DNA from: Clostridioides difficile_A
GTDB taxonomy: Bacteria; Bacillota; Clostridia; Peptostreptococcales; Peptostreptococcaceae
DNA length: 64,000 bases
Assembly: GCA_945909635.1 (NCBI GenBank)
Contig: OX246690.1
Span: 2,914,001-2,978,000 of the forward strand
Direction of reading: 5' to 3'
Each line of letters begins with the position of its first letter. Positions within the stretch are counted from its first letter, which is position 1. Positions 1 to 9,026 of this stretch are shown here, one piece after another. Below the pieces are notes generated by a model. That model was not told the DNA's origin. It saw only the letters and a list, made by a program, of their open reading frames with translations, and did no database searches. Both the position numbers and the translations under genes were made by a program.

Positions 1-723
1 TAAAAAATCTATAGCTTTTTCAATATCTATCATATCTACATTAGTATTTACACAAGGTCCATTAGGTCTTTTGTTAAATACACCTAAAACAGGAATTTTT
101 TTTATATCTTGTATTCCAGATGTTAAATCTCTTTCACATGCAACAGCTATAACAGCTTTAGGTTTATTGTCTATTATAATCTTTCTAGCTAAAGTTCCAC
201 CTGTAGCTACAAAAATTTTTACTTTACTTTTCTTCTTTAACTTAGTTAATTCTCCTATGTTGCATCTTCCACATTCTTTACAATTATCTATATCATTAGT
301 AACTTTTAATTTACAACTATTCTCTTGAATACAATGAGGTATTAAAATTATTATATCCTCTGGATTAAAATTATATTTATTACTGTATATATATTCATTA
401 TTTAACTTTATATATATCCTTCTAATCTCACTTTTTGACATACCAAATGATGATGCAATGAAAGATACAATAGGAAATAAGCAACTGGCAATCTTAAAGT
501 TTATTTTCATTATATTTGAGTTAACATTCTTACCTTTAATTACTCTATAAGTAATTATTGTTGAACATAGTATTATAAGTATTAGTGATATTATTATAAT
601 ATTTATTGCTAAAGAAAATATTTGAGTTAAACTCATTATAAAAAAGTTTACAACTCCTATTAAAATCCCTAATATTAAAATTAAAATCCCAACACTTGTT
701 AAATACTTCCTTATATCTGTCAT
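1..723 (-). CDS. DUF116 domain protein (3' end outside window)
   Basis: The reading frame is open from an ATG at 723 to the window edge (241 codons visible), so the C-terminus is missing. The N-terminus has two hydrophobic segments (roughly residues 10-32 and 38-58). The soluble part carries a cysteine cluster: a Cys in the IPHC stretch, another in ENSC, then a CKECGRC motif, followed by a GGT-containing alpha/beta segment and a conserved FNKRPNGPC stretch near the visible end. This matches the DUF116 family, whose cysteines suggest an Fe-S cluster or metal site; the biochemical role is not known to me. It follows fmt by 9 bases and is probably the last or near-last gene of the priA-def-fmt transcript. 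Only the family call is supported. Confidence 0.8.
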   Translation of the reverse strand, partial: MTDIRKYLTSVGILILILGILIGVVNFFIMSLTQIFSLAINIIIISLILIILCSTIITYRVIKGKNVNSNIMKINFKIASCLFPIVSFIASSFGMSKSEIRRIYIKLNNEYIYSNKYNFNPEDIIILIPHCIQENSCKLKVTNDIDNCKECGRCNIGELTKLKKKSKVKIFVATGGTLARKIIIDNKPKAVIAVACERDLTSGIQDIKKIPVLGVFNKRPNGPCVNTNVDMIDIEKAIDFL

Positions 724-732
724 AGTTTTCAC

Positions 733-1662
733 CTAACCCAATACTAAACCAGTTTCTATAGTATTCCCTTTTATATATTCACCAACCAACATTCTCTTTT
801 TATTTGGCATCTGAATTTCTTCAATTAAAAGTACCTTATCTTTAGTACTAACTTTTATACCATCTTTATTTACATCAATTATTGTACCTGCATTTTTTGT
901 ACTTTTTTCATCTAATACTTTAGTTTTCCAAATTTTCATTGTAACACCATTATAAGTAGTATAAGCACTTGGCCATGGATTTACACCTCTAATTAAATTG
1001 TGTATTTCCATAGCATTTTTTGAAAAATCTATATTTCCTAATGATTTATTCATTATTGGGGCATAAGAAAATTCTTCATGGTTTTGCACCTCTCTTGGTG
1101 CAGTGCCTTCTTCAATTAACTTTAATGTTTCCTTTAAAGTTTCTGCACCTATATTCATCATTTTATCATGAAGTTCTCCTGCTGTTATATTTTCATCAAG
1201 ATTTACTTCTGTTTTTAATATCATGTCTCCAGTATCTAAACCTTCATCCATGTACATAGTTGTAACACCAGTCTTTTCCTCACCGTTTATTATTACCCAA
1301 TTTATAGGTGCAGCACCTCTATATTTTGGAAGTAAAGACACATGAACATTTATACATCCAAGTTTAGGAATTTCTAGTATCTCTTTTGGAAGTATCTGTC
1401 CAAAAGCTACAACTACTACTACATCTGGATTTAAAGATTTCATTGTATCTATAAATTCTTCATCTCTAGCTTTGATTGGTTGATATACAGGTATATTATT
1501 TTCAATTGCAAGCTCTTTTACTGGACTCATTCCCAGTTTTTTACCTCTTCCTTTTGGTTTGTCTGGCTGAGTTACAACACCTAATATATCATACTTTTCA
1601 TCTATTATTTTTTGTAAACAAGGAACAGCTATATCAGGTGTCCCCATAAATACTATTTTCAT
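733..1662 (-). CDS. fmt: Methionyl-tRNA formyltransferase
   Basis: Transfers a formyl group from 10-formyl-THF to Met-tRNA(fMet) for translation initiation, in the cytoplasm. At 309 aa it has the usual family length. It begins with MKIVFMGTPDIAVPCL, typical of Fmt, and contains the SLLPKYRGAAPI motif at about residues 108-120, which includes the formyl-THF binding and catalytic region, followed by a TGVTTMYMDEGLDTGDM segment. The C-terminal domain (about residues 205-309) is the tRNA-binding OB-like part. It lies 14 bases downstream of def, the enzyme that later removes the formyl group, in a standard def-fmt arrangement. Nothing unusual is seen. Confidence 0.97.
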   Translation of the reverse strand: MKIVFMGTPDIAVPCLQKIIDEKYDILGVVTQPDKPKGRGKKLGMSPVKELAIENNIPVYQPIKARDEEFIDTMKSLNPDVVVVVAFGQILPKEILEIPKLGCINVHVSLLPKYRGAAPINWVIINGEEKTGVTTMYMDEGLDTGDMILKTEVNLDENITAGELHDKMMNIGAETLKETLKLIEEGTAPREVQNHEEFSYAPIMNKSLGNIDFSKNAMEIHNLIRGVNPWPSAYTTYNGVTMKIWKTKVLDEKSTKNAGTIIDVNKDGIKVSTKDKVLLIEEIQMPNKKRMLVGEYIKGNTIETGLVLG

Positions 1663-1676
1663 TAAATCAACTCCTA

Positions 1677-2117
1677 CTACTTTTCTATTCTGTCAACAAA
1701 TAAAATTCCATCTAAATGGTCTATCTCATGACAAAATGCTCTAGCTAAAAGTTCTTCCCCTTCTAACTCTATAGTTTCACCATTTCTATTTAAAGCTCTA
1801 ACTTTTACATAATTTGGTCTTCGAACATCTCCAGCTTCTCCAACAACACTTAAACATCCTTCCTCATCTATTTGCTCTCCAGATGTTTCTATTATTTCAG
1901 GATTTATAAGTTCTATAAGTTCTTCTCCAATATCTATTACTACTACTCTTTTTAAAATTCCAACTTGAGGTGCAGCTAATCCAACACCATCAGCATCATA
2001 CATAGTTTCTGCCATATCATCTAATAATTGTATTATTTTTTCATCAATTTTTTCAACCTTTTTTGATTTCTTTCTTAATACTGGTTCTCCTATTTGAACT
2101 ATTTGTCTTAAAGCCAT
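1677..2117 (-). CDS. def: Peptide deformylase
   Basis: Removes the N-formyl group from nascent proteins; a cytoplasmic metalloenzyme. All three family motifs are present in 146 aa: GVGLAAPQVG (about residues 44-53), EGCLS (about 85-89, with the metal-binding Cys) and HEIDHLDG (about 129-136), whose HExxH supplies two metal ligands and the catalytic Glu. The short length and close spacing to priA and fmt are usual for Firmicutes. The ATG at 2117 is preceded by a good AGGAGG-type ribosome binding site. Confidence 0.97.
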   Translation of the reverse strand: MALRQIVQIGEPVLRKKSKKVEKIDEKIIQLLDDMAETMYDADGVGLAAPQVGILKRVVVIDIGEELIELINPEIIETSGEQIDEEGCLSVVGEAGDVRRPNYVKVRALNRNGETIELEGEELLARAFCHEIDHLDGILFVDRIEK

Positions 2118-2134
2118 TATATTTCCTCCTAAAT

Positions 2135-4624
2135 TTATAATACACTGTTTGGATTAATATCTATAGATACATTGATATCCTTATCAAATATCAAATCTCG
2201 TTTTGTTATACATATATATTTTATTATACCCTTTAACAGATTAATTTCAATATTTTCATCTTTAAAGAGTATCTGCCATCGATAATTTTGATTTATTTTT
2301 GATATTGAACATGGGTTTGGACCTAATATAAATCCTAAATCATTTATACCCCTTTTTTCTAATAAATAAATCAATGATGCATGCATATTTTTTATATTTT
2401 TTATTACTAACCTTTCATTTTCCCCACTAACAACTACACTCAACATGTTATTAAAAGGAGAATATCCAAACGCTTTTCTTATTTTTATCTCATCTTCATA
2501 AAAACCCTCATAATCATATTCAATAGCATGCTTAATAGCATAGTGTTCAGTGTCATAGGTCTGAAGTATTACTTTTCCCTCTTTATCAGCTCTCCCCGCT
2601 CTTCCAGAGACTTGAGTTATCAACTGAAATGTAGTTTCAAAACTTTTAAAGTCTGGAAAATTTAATATCATATCTGCAGATAAAATACCCACTAAAGTTA
2701 CATTATCAAAATCTAACCCTTTACTTAACATCTGCGTCCCAATAAGTACATCTGCTTCTTTATCTTTAAATTTATTTAGTATTTCATCTAAAGCACCTTT
2801 TTTTGAAGTTGTATCCTTATCCATTCGTAATGTTCTTACATCTGGAAAAATGCTTTTTAATTCTTCCTCAATCTTTTGAGTACCAACTCCAAAAGGTTTA
2901 ACATAATGACTTTTACACTCAGGACACTCCTTTGGGATTTCTTTCTCATAACCACAATAGTGACATCTTCCAGTGTTACTTTTCTTATGATAAGTTAAAG
3001 ATATATCACAATTTTCACATTGGAACACATACCCACACTTTCTACAAGATACAAAATTTGCATAACCTCTTCTATTTAAGAATAGTATAACTTGACTATG
3101 CTCTTCAATTGCACAACTTATTTCTTTTTGTAGTTTAAAACTGAATATACTCCTATTTCCCTTATTCAGTTCTTCTTTCATGTCTACAACTTCAATATTA
3201 GGAAGAGGTTTATCATTTGCTCTATTTTTTATATTTATGAGTTTGTATTCTCCAGATTTTGCTTTATAATATTCTTCAATTGAAGGAGTAGCTGAACCTA
3301 AAATAAGAGTTAAATTATTTTTTAATGCCATAAATCTAGCTACCTCTATGGCATTAAATTTTGGATTCTTCTCAGACTTATATGATGACTCATGAAATTC
3401 ATCAATTATTATAAGTCCTAAAGAATTAAAAGGTGCAAATATAGCTGACCTAGCTCCAATTAAAATTCTTATTCTACCTGCTTTTACAGCTTTATAGACA
3501 TCGTGCTTTTCCCCTTCAGATAGTTTACTGTGAAACACTCCTACTAAATCACCAAATCTACTCTTCAACCTATCTATTGTTTGAGGAGTTAATGCTATTT
3601 CAGGAACTAAAAATATACTATCTAAACCTTGATTTAATGCAAATTCTATTATTTCCATATAAACTTCAGTTTTTCCACTTCCTGTTACACCATGAATTAA
3701 GTATGGTTTTTTATCATCCACAAACATATTCGACTTTATCTCATCAACCGCTTGTTGTTGCTCATTGTTTAATTTTATACTTTTTGATGTAGATTTGTAA
3801 ATACTTTTTGGTTCTCTATAATAATCCTTAAACTCTAATGTTATTAACTTTTTTTTATTTAAAGAAGTTATACTTTGTCTTGAAGCATTTAATAAGTCTA
3901 ATAAATCATTTATCTCTACATTTTCATTATTTTTAAGAAAACTTAATATCTCTTTTTGCTTGCTTCCCACATTTATTTTATTTTGTTCTATATAATCATC
4001 AATTTTATCACTTTCCAAGCTCAAAGATATATAACATACTTTCTTTTCATTTTTGTGGTTTTTGTATTCCCAACATAACTTTATAATTCCATTTTTATTC
4101 ATCGTGTACAAAGAACTATTTAGATTTGGTATATATTTTAACTTATCAACCTTAATTTTTCCTTTACTATCAATTACTTTTTCTACTATTTCTCTATTTT
4201 TATCACTTAAGGTCAATATTTTTTCCTTTAATTGAACTTCGCTTAACTCAATTAAATTTTCACCTAATAATATTACCTTATAATTATTTAATTTGTATCC
4301 TTTTGGATATATTAAATTTATACATTCTATATAAGTGCACAAATATCTATTTTTCATCCAATAAACCAATTCCAAGTCTTCTTCTCTAAATATTGGATTC
4401 TCATCTAATACATCAATTATTTCTTTTGTCTTTATTTTTTCTTCTAAATTGTCTGTAAATTGAAATACAAAGGCTTCTGTTGGTTTATTACCCCTTCCAA
4501 ATGGAACTAATATTCTATGTCCAATTCTTATAGATTCCGATAAAAATACAGGAATTTGATATGTAAATAAATTATCTGTGTATATAGTATTACTTCTCAC
4601 TATTACCTTTGCATATTTTTTCAT
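2135..4624 (-). CDS. priA: Primosomal protein N' (replication restart helicase PriA)
   Basis: A DNA helicase that reloads the replisome at stalled forks. The frame is open further upstream, but the ATG at 4624 has a fitting AGAGG site and gives MKKYAKVIV, so I use 829 aa. The N-terminal third is the DNA-binding domain. Walker A (GVTGSGKT) lies at about residue 325, the helicase box reads IIDEFHESSYK (most PriA proteins have DEEH here), and a zinc-binding block with eight cysteines (CRKCGYVFQCENC, then CHYCG and CPEC) lies at about residues 530-580. Motifs V and VI (GTQMLSKGLDF; QVSGRAGR) follow. It is the first gene of a priA-def-fmt-DUF116 run, after a 278-base intergenic region. Confidence 0.96.
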   Translation of the reverse strand: MKKYAKVIVRSNTIYTDNLFTYQIPVFLSESIRIGHRILVPFGRGNKPTEAFVFQFTDNLEEKIKTKEIIDVLDENPIFREEDLELVYWMKNRYLCTYIECINLIYPKGYKLNNYKVILLGENLIELSEVQLKEKILTLSDKNREIVEKVIDSKGKIKVDKLKYIPNLNSSLYTMNKNGIIKLCWEYKNHKNEKKVCYISLSLESDKIDDYIEQNKINVGSKQKEILSFLKNNENVEINDLLDLLNASRQSITSLNKKKLITLEFKDYYREPKSIYKSTSKSIKLNNEQQQAVDEIKSNMFVDDKKPYLIHGVTGSGKTEVYMEIIEFALNQGLDSIFLVPEIALTPQTIDRLKSRFGDLVGVFHSKLSEGEKHDVYKAVKAGRIRILIGARSAIFAPFNSLGLIIIDEFHESSYKSEKNPKFNAIEVARFMALKNNLTLILGSATPSIEEYYKAKSGEYKLINIKNRANDKPLPNIEVVDMKEELNKGNRSIFSFKLQKEISCAIEEHSQVILFLNRRGYANFVSCRKCGYVFQCENCDISLTYHKKSNTGRCHYCGYEKEIPKECPECKSHYVKPFGVGTQKIEEELKSIFPDVRTLRMDKDTTSKKGALDEILNKFKDKEADVLIGTQMLSKGLDFDNVTLVGILSADMILNFPDFKSFETTFQLITQVSGRAGRADKEGKVILQTYDTEHYAIKHAIEYDYEGFYEDEIKIRKAFGYSPFNNMLSVVVSGENERLVIKNIKNMHASLIYLLEKRGINDLGFILGPNPCSISKINQNYRWQILFKDENIEINLLKGIIKYICITKRDLIFDKDINVSIDINPNSVL

Positions 4625-4739
4625 TGTAAAACCTCTACTTAAATTTAATCTACTGTTCATATTCTAATATATTTTACAAAATGTCAAAAATCTCAGTATT
4701 TATAAAAAATTTCAAGTCATTAATAATATTAACTATATC

Positions 4740-4757
4740 TTAATAGTTAACTATTAA
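4740..4757. repeat. 18-bp perfect palindrome upstream of priA
   Basis: TTAATAGTTAACTATTAA reads the same on both strands and lies about 115 bases upstream of the priA start. It could be an operator, but it is all AT apart from the GTTAAC core and no regulator can be assigned. The rest of the 4625-4902 gap is AT-rich with no convincing ORF. Confidence 0.3.
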
Positions 4758-4787
4758 TTATATTTTATACTTTATGGCAAAATAAAT

Positions 4788-4855
4788 GCTGAAAACTACA
4801 ATTTAACTGACATTTGCGAGTTTTTACTCGCTAAAATTAAATTGCAGCTTTCAGC
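4788..4855. terminator. Large imperfect hairpin between coaBC and priA
   Basis: A 68-base inverted repeat. The arms begin GCTGAAA and share CAATTTAA, and the centre is a perfect GCGAG/CTCGC stem with a TTTTTA loop. It sits just after the coaBC stop on the minus strand and could end that transcript, but no clean T-run follows on that strand. It is longer than a usual terminator, so a structured RNA or a small palindromic repeat is also possible. Confidence 0.45.
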
Positions 4856-4902
4856 TACTTTAGCTGTGATAAAATACACAAATATCATATTTAAAAAAGT
4901 TC

Positions 4903-6102
4903 TTATTTCTCAAGTAACGCTTTAATTTTATTTAAAATAACATTAGCTACTTCTTCTTTTTTCATTTTAGGATACTCAGTAATATTTCCTTCTACATCTA
5001 TTATTTTTACAATATTAGTGTCAGTTCTAAAACCAGCACCTTCTTTAGTTAAATCATTTGCCACAATAAAATCTAGATTTTTCTTTTTTATTTTTCCTTT
5101 GGCATGTTCTATAAGGTCGTTAGTTTCAGCTGCAAATCCTACTAATATCCTGTCTTCTTTTATTTTTCCTATTTCATAAGCAATATCATAATTTCTACTT
5201 AGTTCTATTGATAAATCATCATTCTTCTTTTTAATCTTTTTGTCAGAATATGTCTTTGGTTTGTAATCTGCAACTGCTGCACTTTGAATTACTATTTTAT
5301 TTTCACTTAGATTTGATACTACTGCTTCATACAAATCCTGTGCTGACTCTATTTTTACAAATTTTTTAAGGTTTTGTGGGATAGAAAGATTTGTAGGACC
5401 TGATATTAATGTTACATCAGCGCCTCTATATATAGCTTCTCTTGCTATAGAATATCCCATTTTCCCAGAAGACCTATTAGTTAAATATCTTACTGGGTCT
5501 ATACTTTCTACAGTTGGACCAGCTGTAACTATAATACTTTGACCTTTTAAATCTTGTTCTTTAGTCATATTAGCTAAGACTTCTTCCACTATTACATCTG
5601 GATTAGCCAATTTACCTGCTCCAATATCTCCACATGCAAGTCTTCCACTTTCTGGTTCAATAAATTTATACCCAAAGTCCTTTAAAGTTTGAATATTTTT
5701 TTGGACAATTGGATTTTCATACATATTAGTATTCATAGCTGGCGCTATCAAAACTTGTGCTTTAGTTGCCATAACAGTAGTTGTCAACATATCATCAGCT
5801 ATACCATTTGCAATTTTTCCTATAATATTTGCACTTGCTGGCACTATTAAGAATAAATCTGCCTTTTTTGCTAATGATATATGCTCAACTTCCCAAGTCT
5901 TTGGTTCTTCAAACATATCTTCTACTACATAATTTTGACTTAGCGATTGAAGTGTAAGTGGTTTAACAAATTCTGTTGCCGATTTTGTCATTATAACATG
6001 GATATTTGCATTTAGTTTTTTTAACTTACTTACAACATCACAAGCTTTATATGCAGCTATTCCGCCGCTTATGCCAATTACAACAGTTTTATCTTTTAGC
6101 AT
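4903..6102 (-). CDS. coaBC: Bifunctional phosphopantothenoylcysteine decarboxylase / phosphopantothenate-cysteine ligase
   Basis: Carries out two consecutive steps of coenzyme A synthesis. The N-terminal CoaC half (about residues 1-180) is a flavoprotein starting with a GISGGIAAYK motif; it has the PAMNTNMY substrate motif at about residue 120 and the flexible-lid cysteine in RLACGDIGAGKLA near residue 155. The C-terminal CoaB half (about 185-399) begins VTAGPTVESIDPVRYLTNR and holds SSGKMG and the AAVADYKP and KIKK motifs of the ligase. At 399 aa it is a normal fused form. The start is 4 bases past the rpoZ stop, so the two are co-transcribed with gmk and yicC. Confidence 0.97.
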   Translation of the reverse strand: MLKDKTVVIGISGGIAAYKACDVVSKLKKLNANIHVIMTKSATEFVKPLTLQSLSQNYVVEDMFEEPKTWEVEHISLAKKADLFLIVPASANIIGKIANGIADDMLTTTVMATKAQVLIAPAMNTNMYENPIVQKNIQTLKDFGYKFIEPESGRLACGDIGAGKLANPDVIVEEVLANMTKEQDLKGQSIIVTAGPTVESIDPVRYLTNRSSGKMGYSIAREAIYRGADVTLISGPTNLSIPQNLKKFVKIESAQDLYEAVVSNLSENKIVIQSAAVADYKPKTYSDKKIKKKNDDLSIELSRNYDIAYEIGKIKEDRILVGFAAETNDLIEHAKGKIKKKNLDFIVANDLTKEGAGFRTDTNIVKIIDVEGNITEYPKMKKEEVANVILNKIKALLEK

Positions 6103-6106
6103 GACC

Positions 6107-6373
6107 TTACTCCTCTTCTGAAATTTGTTTGTGTTGCTCAGCGTGGTGTCTAGCTTCTTCTATCTCGATTTCTTCTTCTGTTAACAATCTATATGTTATT
6201 TTTCCACTTGCAACTTCCTTAGTGGCTACACATACAGGCTTCTCTTTAGCTTTATTTGAAACGTATGGTTCTTCTCCATCAATTAATTTTCTTGCTCTCT
6301 TTGAAACAGTCCCTACTAAATAGTATCTGTTGTCTATTTTTTCTAGTACCTCATTGATAGATGGTTTTAACAT
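6107..6373 (-). CDS. rpoZ: RNA polymerase omega subunit
   Basis: A small RNA polymerase subunit that aids assembly of the beta' subunit. The protein is 88 aa and starts MLKPSINEVLEKIDNRYYLV, followed by RARKLI and the K-E-K-P-V-x-V-A motif typical of Firmicute omega. The acidic, His-containing tail is normal. Its place directly after gmk (2 bases) and before coaBC is the classic Firmicute order and confirms the call. Confidence 0.95.
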   Translation of the reverse strand: MLKPSINEVLEKIDNRYYLVGTVSKRARKLIDGEEPYVSNKAKEKPVCVATKEVASGKITYRLLTEEEIEIEEARHHAEQHKQISEEE

Positions 6374-6375
6374 AA

Positions 6376-6993
6376 TTATAATTCCTCCTTGAATTTCTCT
6401 ATTATAATATTTTTATATCTGCTAACTTTATTCTTTTCAGATGATATTATACCTTCTATTTCTTTAGCAGATGTTTTTACATCTTCATTAAATATAAAAT
6501 AATCATAATCCTTAATCATTTTAATCTCTTCATATGCACAACTAAATCTCTTTTCTATTTCAGATTCTGTTTCTGTACCTCTTCCAACAATTCTATTTTT
6601 TAGTTCTTCAAGTGATGGTGGTAGTACAAATATAAATACTCCCTCTGGGCAAACTTCTTTTATTTGTTTTGCTCCTTGCATTTCAATCTCTAATAGCACA
6701 TCCTGCCCTTTTTCTAAACATTCCATTATTGCTGCTTTTGGAGTTCCATAAAAGTTATCATAAATTTGAGCATACTCCAAAAACTCACCTTTTTTTATCA
6801 TTTCTTCAAATTTTTCCTTACTTATGAAAAAATAATTTACTCCATCAACTTCTCCAGTCCTTGGTTTTCTTGTAGTAGCTGATACAGAAAGTTTTATTGT
6901 ATCATTTTCTTTAAGTAGTTCTTTGCAAATAGTACCTTTTCCTGCACCTGATGGTCCTGATACAACTAGCAATAATCCTTTTTTCGCAAACAT
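6376..6993 (-). CDS. gmk: Guanylate kinase
   Basis: Phosphorylates GMP to GDP with ATP, in purine salvage and (p)ppGpp-linked GTP homeostasis. The P-loop SGPSGAGKGT lies at about residues 11-20, followed by the GMP-binding region (SATTRKPRTGEVDGVNYFF) and a lid with RIVGRGTE near residue 135. At 205 aa it is full length. It lies between yicC and rpoZ with 29 and 2 base gaps. In Bacillus a remA (DUF370) gene normally sits between yicC and gmk; here there is no room for one. Confidence 0.96.
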   Translation of the reverse strand: MFAKKGLLLVVSGPSGAGKGTICKELLKENDTIKLSVSATTRKPRTGEVDGVNYFFISKEKFEEMIKKGEFLEYAQIYDNFYGTPKAAIMECLEKGQDVLLEIEMQGAKQIKEVCPEGVFIFVLPPSLEELKNRIVGRGTETESEIEKRFSCAYEEIKMIKDYDYFIFNEDVKTSAKEIEGIISSEKNKVSRYKNIIIEKFKEEL

Positions 6994-7022
6994 TTAAGCA
7001 TTCCCCTTCTAATATTGTATTC

Positions 7023-7904
7023 TTACTCTATATTTTGTATTTGTTCTCTTATTTTTTCTAATTCACTTTTTACTTCCACTACTAAATTAGTTATATTTAT
7101 ATCAGACGACTTTGAGCCTATAGTATTAGTCTCTCTGTTCATCTCTTGTATTAAGAAATCTATTTTTCTACCTATAGAATCATCTTTAAATATAGTGTTT
7201 TTAAGTTGACCTATATGACTTTTAAATCTAACTATTTCTTCTGTTATACTGCTTTTATCTGCATATATTGCAACTTCTTGTGCTAATCTATTCTCATCCA
7301 TTATGCTTGGGTCATCCAATAATTCACTTATTCTCAAATTCAATTTTTCTCTATAATCTTCTACAACACTACTTGAATATTTTTCAATTTCTTCTATATG
7401 AGTTTTTAATAAATCACATCTCATAGTAATATCTTCTGCTAATTTTTTACCTTCTTCGCTTCTCATTTCTTTTAATTTTATTAATGCATCTTCAACAGCT
7501 TGATTCAACATTGACCATAATAAATCTTCATCATCTTCTTTTTCTTCTATTTTTACAATATCAGGAAACCTTGCAACATTCATAACACTAATATCATCTA
7601 TAATATCGAATTTATTTTTTATTCCTTTTAGTATCTCTATATATTGAGAAGCTAGTCCTTCATCAAAGTTTAAGTTTACATCTTCTTTGCCTAATAAGTC
7701 AAATTTTATGTATAAATCTACTCTTCCTCTTTTTACATAATTTTTTACTAAATTTCTAACTTTATCCTCTAAAAATGAAATTTTTCTTGGAAGACGTATA
7801 TTTATATCTGAATACTTATGATTTATTGTTTTACATTCCACTAAAAAATAATAATTGTCATCTTTGTATTCCCCTCTTCCAAAACCAGTCATACTTATAG
7901 CCAT
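7023..7904 (-). CDS. YicC/YloC family endoribonuclease
   Basis: A 293-aa member of the YicC family, recognised by the opening MAISMTGFGRGEY and the ending IQEMNRETNTIGSKSSD...LVVEVKSELEKIREQIQN. Work on E. coli YicC reports endoribonuclease activity and a role in sRNA turnover; the clostridial protein is assigned by homology only. The centre (about residues 110-220) is charged and helical. The start lies 3 bases after the dapF stop, implying translational coupling, and gmk follows. Confidence 0.93.
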   Translation of the reverse strand: MAISMTGFGRGEYKDDNYYFLVECKTINHKYSDINIRLPRKISFLEDKVRNLVKNYVKRGRVDLYIKFDLLGKEDVNLNFDEGLASQYIEILKGIKNKFDIIDDISVMNVARFPDIVKIEEKEDDEDLLWSMLNQAVEDALIKLKEMRSEEGKKLAEDITMRCDLLKTHIEEIEKYSSSVVEDYREKLNLRISELLDDPSIMDENRLAQEVAIYADKSSITEEIVRFKSHIGQLKNTIFKDDSIGRKIDFLIQEMNRETNTIGSKSSDINITNLVVEVKSELEKIREQIQNIE

Positions 7905-7907
7905 TAA

Positions 7908-8738
7908 TTAATCCTCCAAAACACCTTCACATATTTTTACTGCTGGACCTGTCATATAAGAGAACTCTCCTACATCTATTTTAACTGTTCCTCCTTGAGA
8001 AGTTACATTTACGCTACTTTCTACCATGTTAAGTAAATTGCATACTATTGCTGATGCAGTCATACCAGTCCCACATCCTAAAGTATATCCACAACCTCTC
8101 TCCCAAGTGTAAACATGTATATTATACTTATCTTCTACCTTTACAAAATTTACATTCGTTTTTTCAGGAAATATTTTATTATTTTCAATCTCTTTTCCAT
8201 ATTTACAAACATCATCTACATCTAGCTCATCTACTATAACTACTGTATGGGGAACCCCCATCAACATAGAAGTAAGCATAAAATCCCTATCTAGAACTTT
8301 TATACTTTCTTGTACAAAACGCTCTCTATCTGTAGATACTGGAACATCTTTAGCTATAAAACTTCCTTTTCCCATATTAACTCTTATGGAATTTATTTCA
8401 CCATTTGTAAGATTTATTTTTATATCTTTAATGCCATCCAATGTATCTACTGTAAAATTTTCTTTTTTTACTATTCCATTATCATAAACAAATTTACAAA
8501 AACATCTAAGACCATTTCCACACATGGCTGCTCTTGAACCATCAGAATTGTAATATACCATTTCTACATCTGCAACTTTTGAATCTTTTACGACTAATAA
8601 GCCATCCGCTCCTACAGAAAATCTTCTATGGCATACTTTTTTTGCTAAAGCAGTATAATTTGATGAATCTATATTGTCGAATCTTCCATCTACTGCAATA
8701 AAATCATTACCTATTCCATGTAGTTTCCAAAATTTCAT
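7908..8738 (-). CDS. dapF: Diaminopimelate epimerase
   Basis: Converts LL- to meso-diaminopimelate for lysine and peptidoglycan synthesis, without cofactor. Both catalytic cysteines are visible: one in MCGNGLRCF (about residue 75) and one in LGCGTGMTAS (about residue 220). The frame is open upstream, but the ATG at 8738 has a strong AAAGGAG site and gives the family-typical start MKFWKLHGIGNDF (276 aa). It appears to be the first gene of the operon through coaBC, with a candidate promoter about 35-40 bases upstream. Confidence 0.96.
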   Translation of the reverse strand: MKFWKLHGIGNDFIAVDGRFDNIDSSNYTALAKKVCHRRFSVGADGLLVVKDSKVADVEMVYYNSDGSRAAMCGNGLRCFCKFVYDNGIVKKENFTVDTLDGIKDIKINLTNGEINSIRVNMGKGSFIAKDVPVSTDRERFVQESIKVLDRDFMLTSMLMGVPHTVVIVDELDVDDVCKYGKEIENNKIFPEKTNVNFVKVEDKYNIHVYTWERGCGYTLGCGTGMTASAIVCNLLNMVESSVNVTSQGGTVKIDVGEFSYMTGPAVKICEGVLED

Positions 8739-8772
8739 AAGTATCGCTCCTTTGTAAATTAACACTTAAACT

Positions 8773-8778
8773 ATTATA
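8773..8778 (-). promoter_or_regulatory. Candidate extended -10 promoter for the dapF operon
   Basis: On the minus strand TGTTATAAT forms an extended -10 element 35 bases before the dapF ATG and immediately after a terminator. The -35 region is poor, as is common for extended -10 promoters. This would make dapF the first gene of its own transcript. Confidence 0.4.
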
Positions 8779-8789
8779 ACATAAAAAAA

Positions 8790-8871
8790 TTCCCATAAAC
8801 TTATAATTTATGGGAAAAGTTTTGTAATGACAACTATAATTTGAGGATGTGAGGGAGAGTTGCCATTACAA
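8790..8871 (-). ncRNA. C-rich hairpin followed by intrinsic terminator (small RNA or 3' UTR candidate)
   Basis: On the minus strand a 14-bp stem (8858-8871 with 8822-8835, one G-U pair) presents a loop containing CTCCCTCACATCCTC. It is followed by a perfect 10-bp hairpin (8807-8816 with 8790-8799) and seven T residues, a clear intrinsic terminator. The terminator may simply end the threonine aldolase transcript, but a pyrimidine-rich loop able to pair with Shine-Dalgarno sequences plus a terminator is a typical Gram-positive sRNA layout. The remainder of the 8739-9026 gap shows no ORF. Confidence 0.4.
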
Positions 8872-9026
8872 TTAGGGTAATTATATTATGTTTTTAAGCT
8901 AGTTCTTTCTATGTTTATATAATAATATTTCTATATGAATTTTATGTATGTTTTATTTAAACTATCTATGAATTTTATAATTAAATGTCTAATAACTATC
9001 TATAATTCTCGTTTTGTAGATTTATG

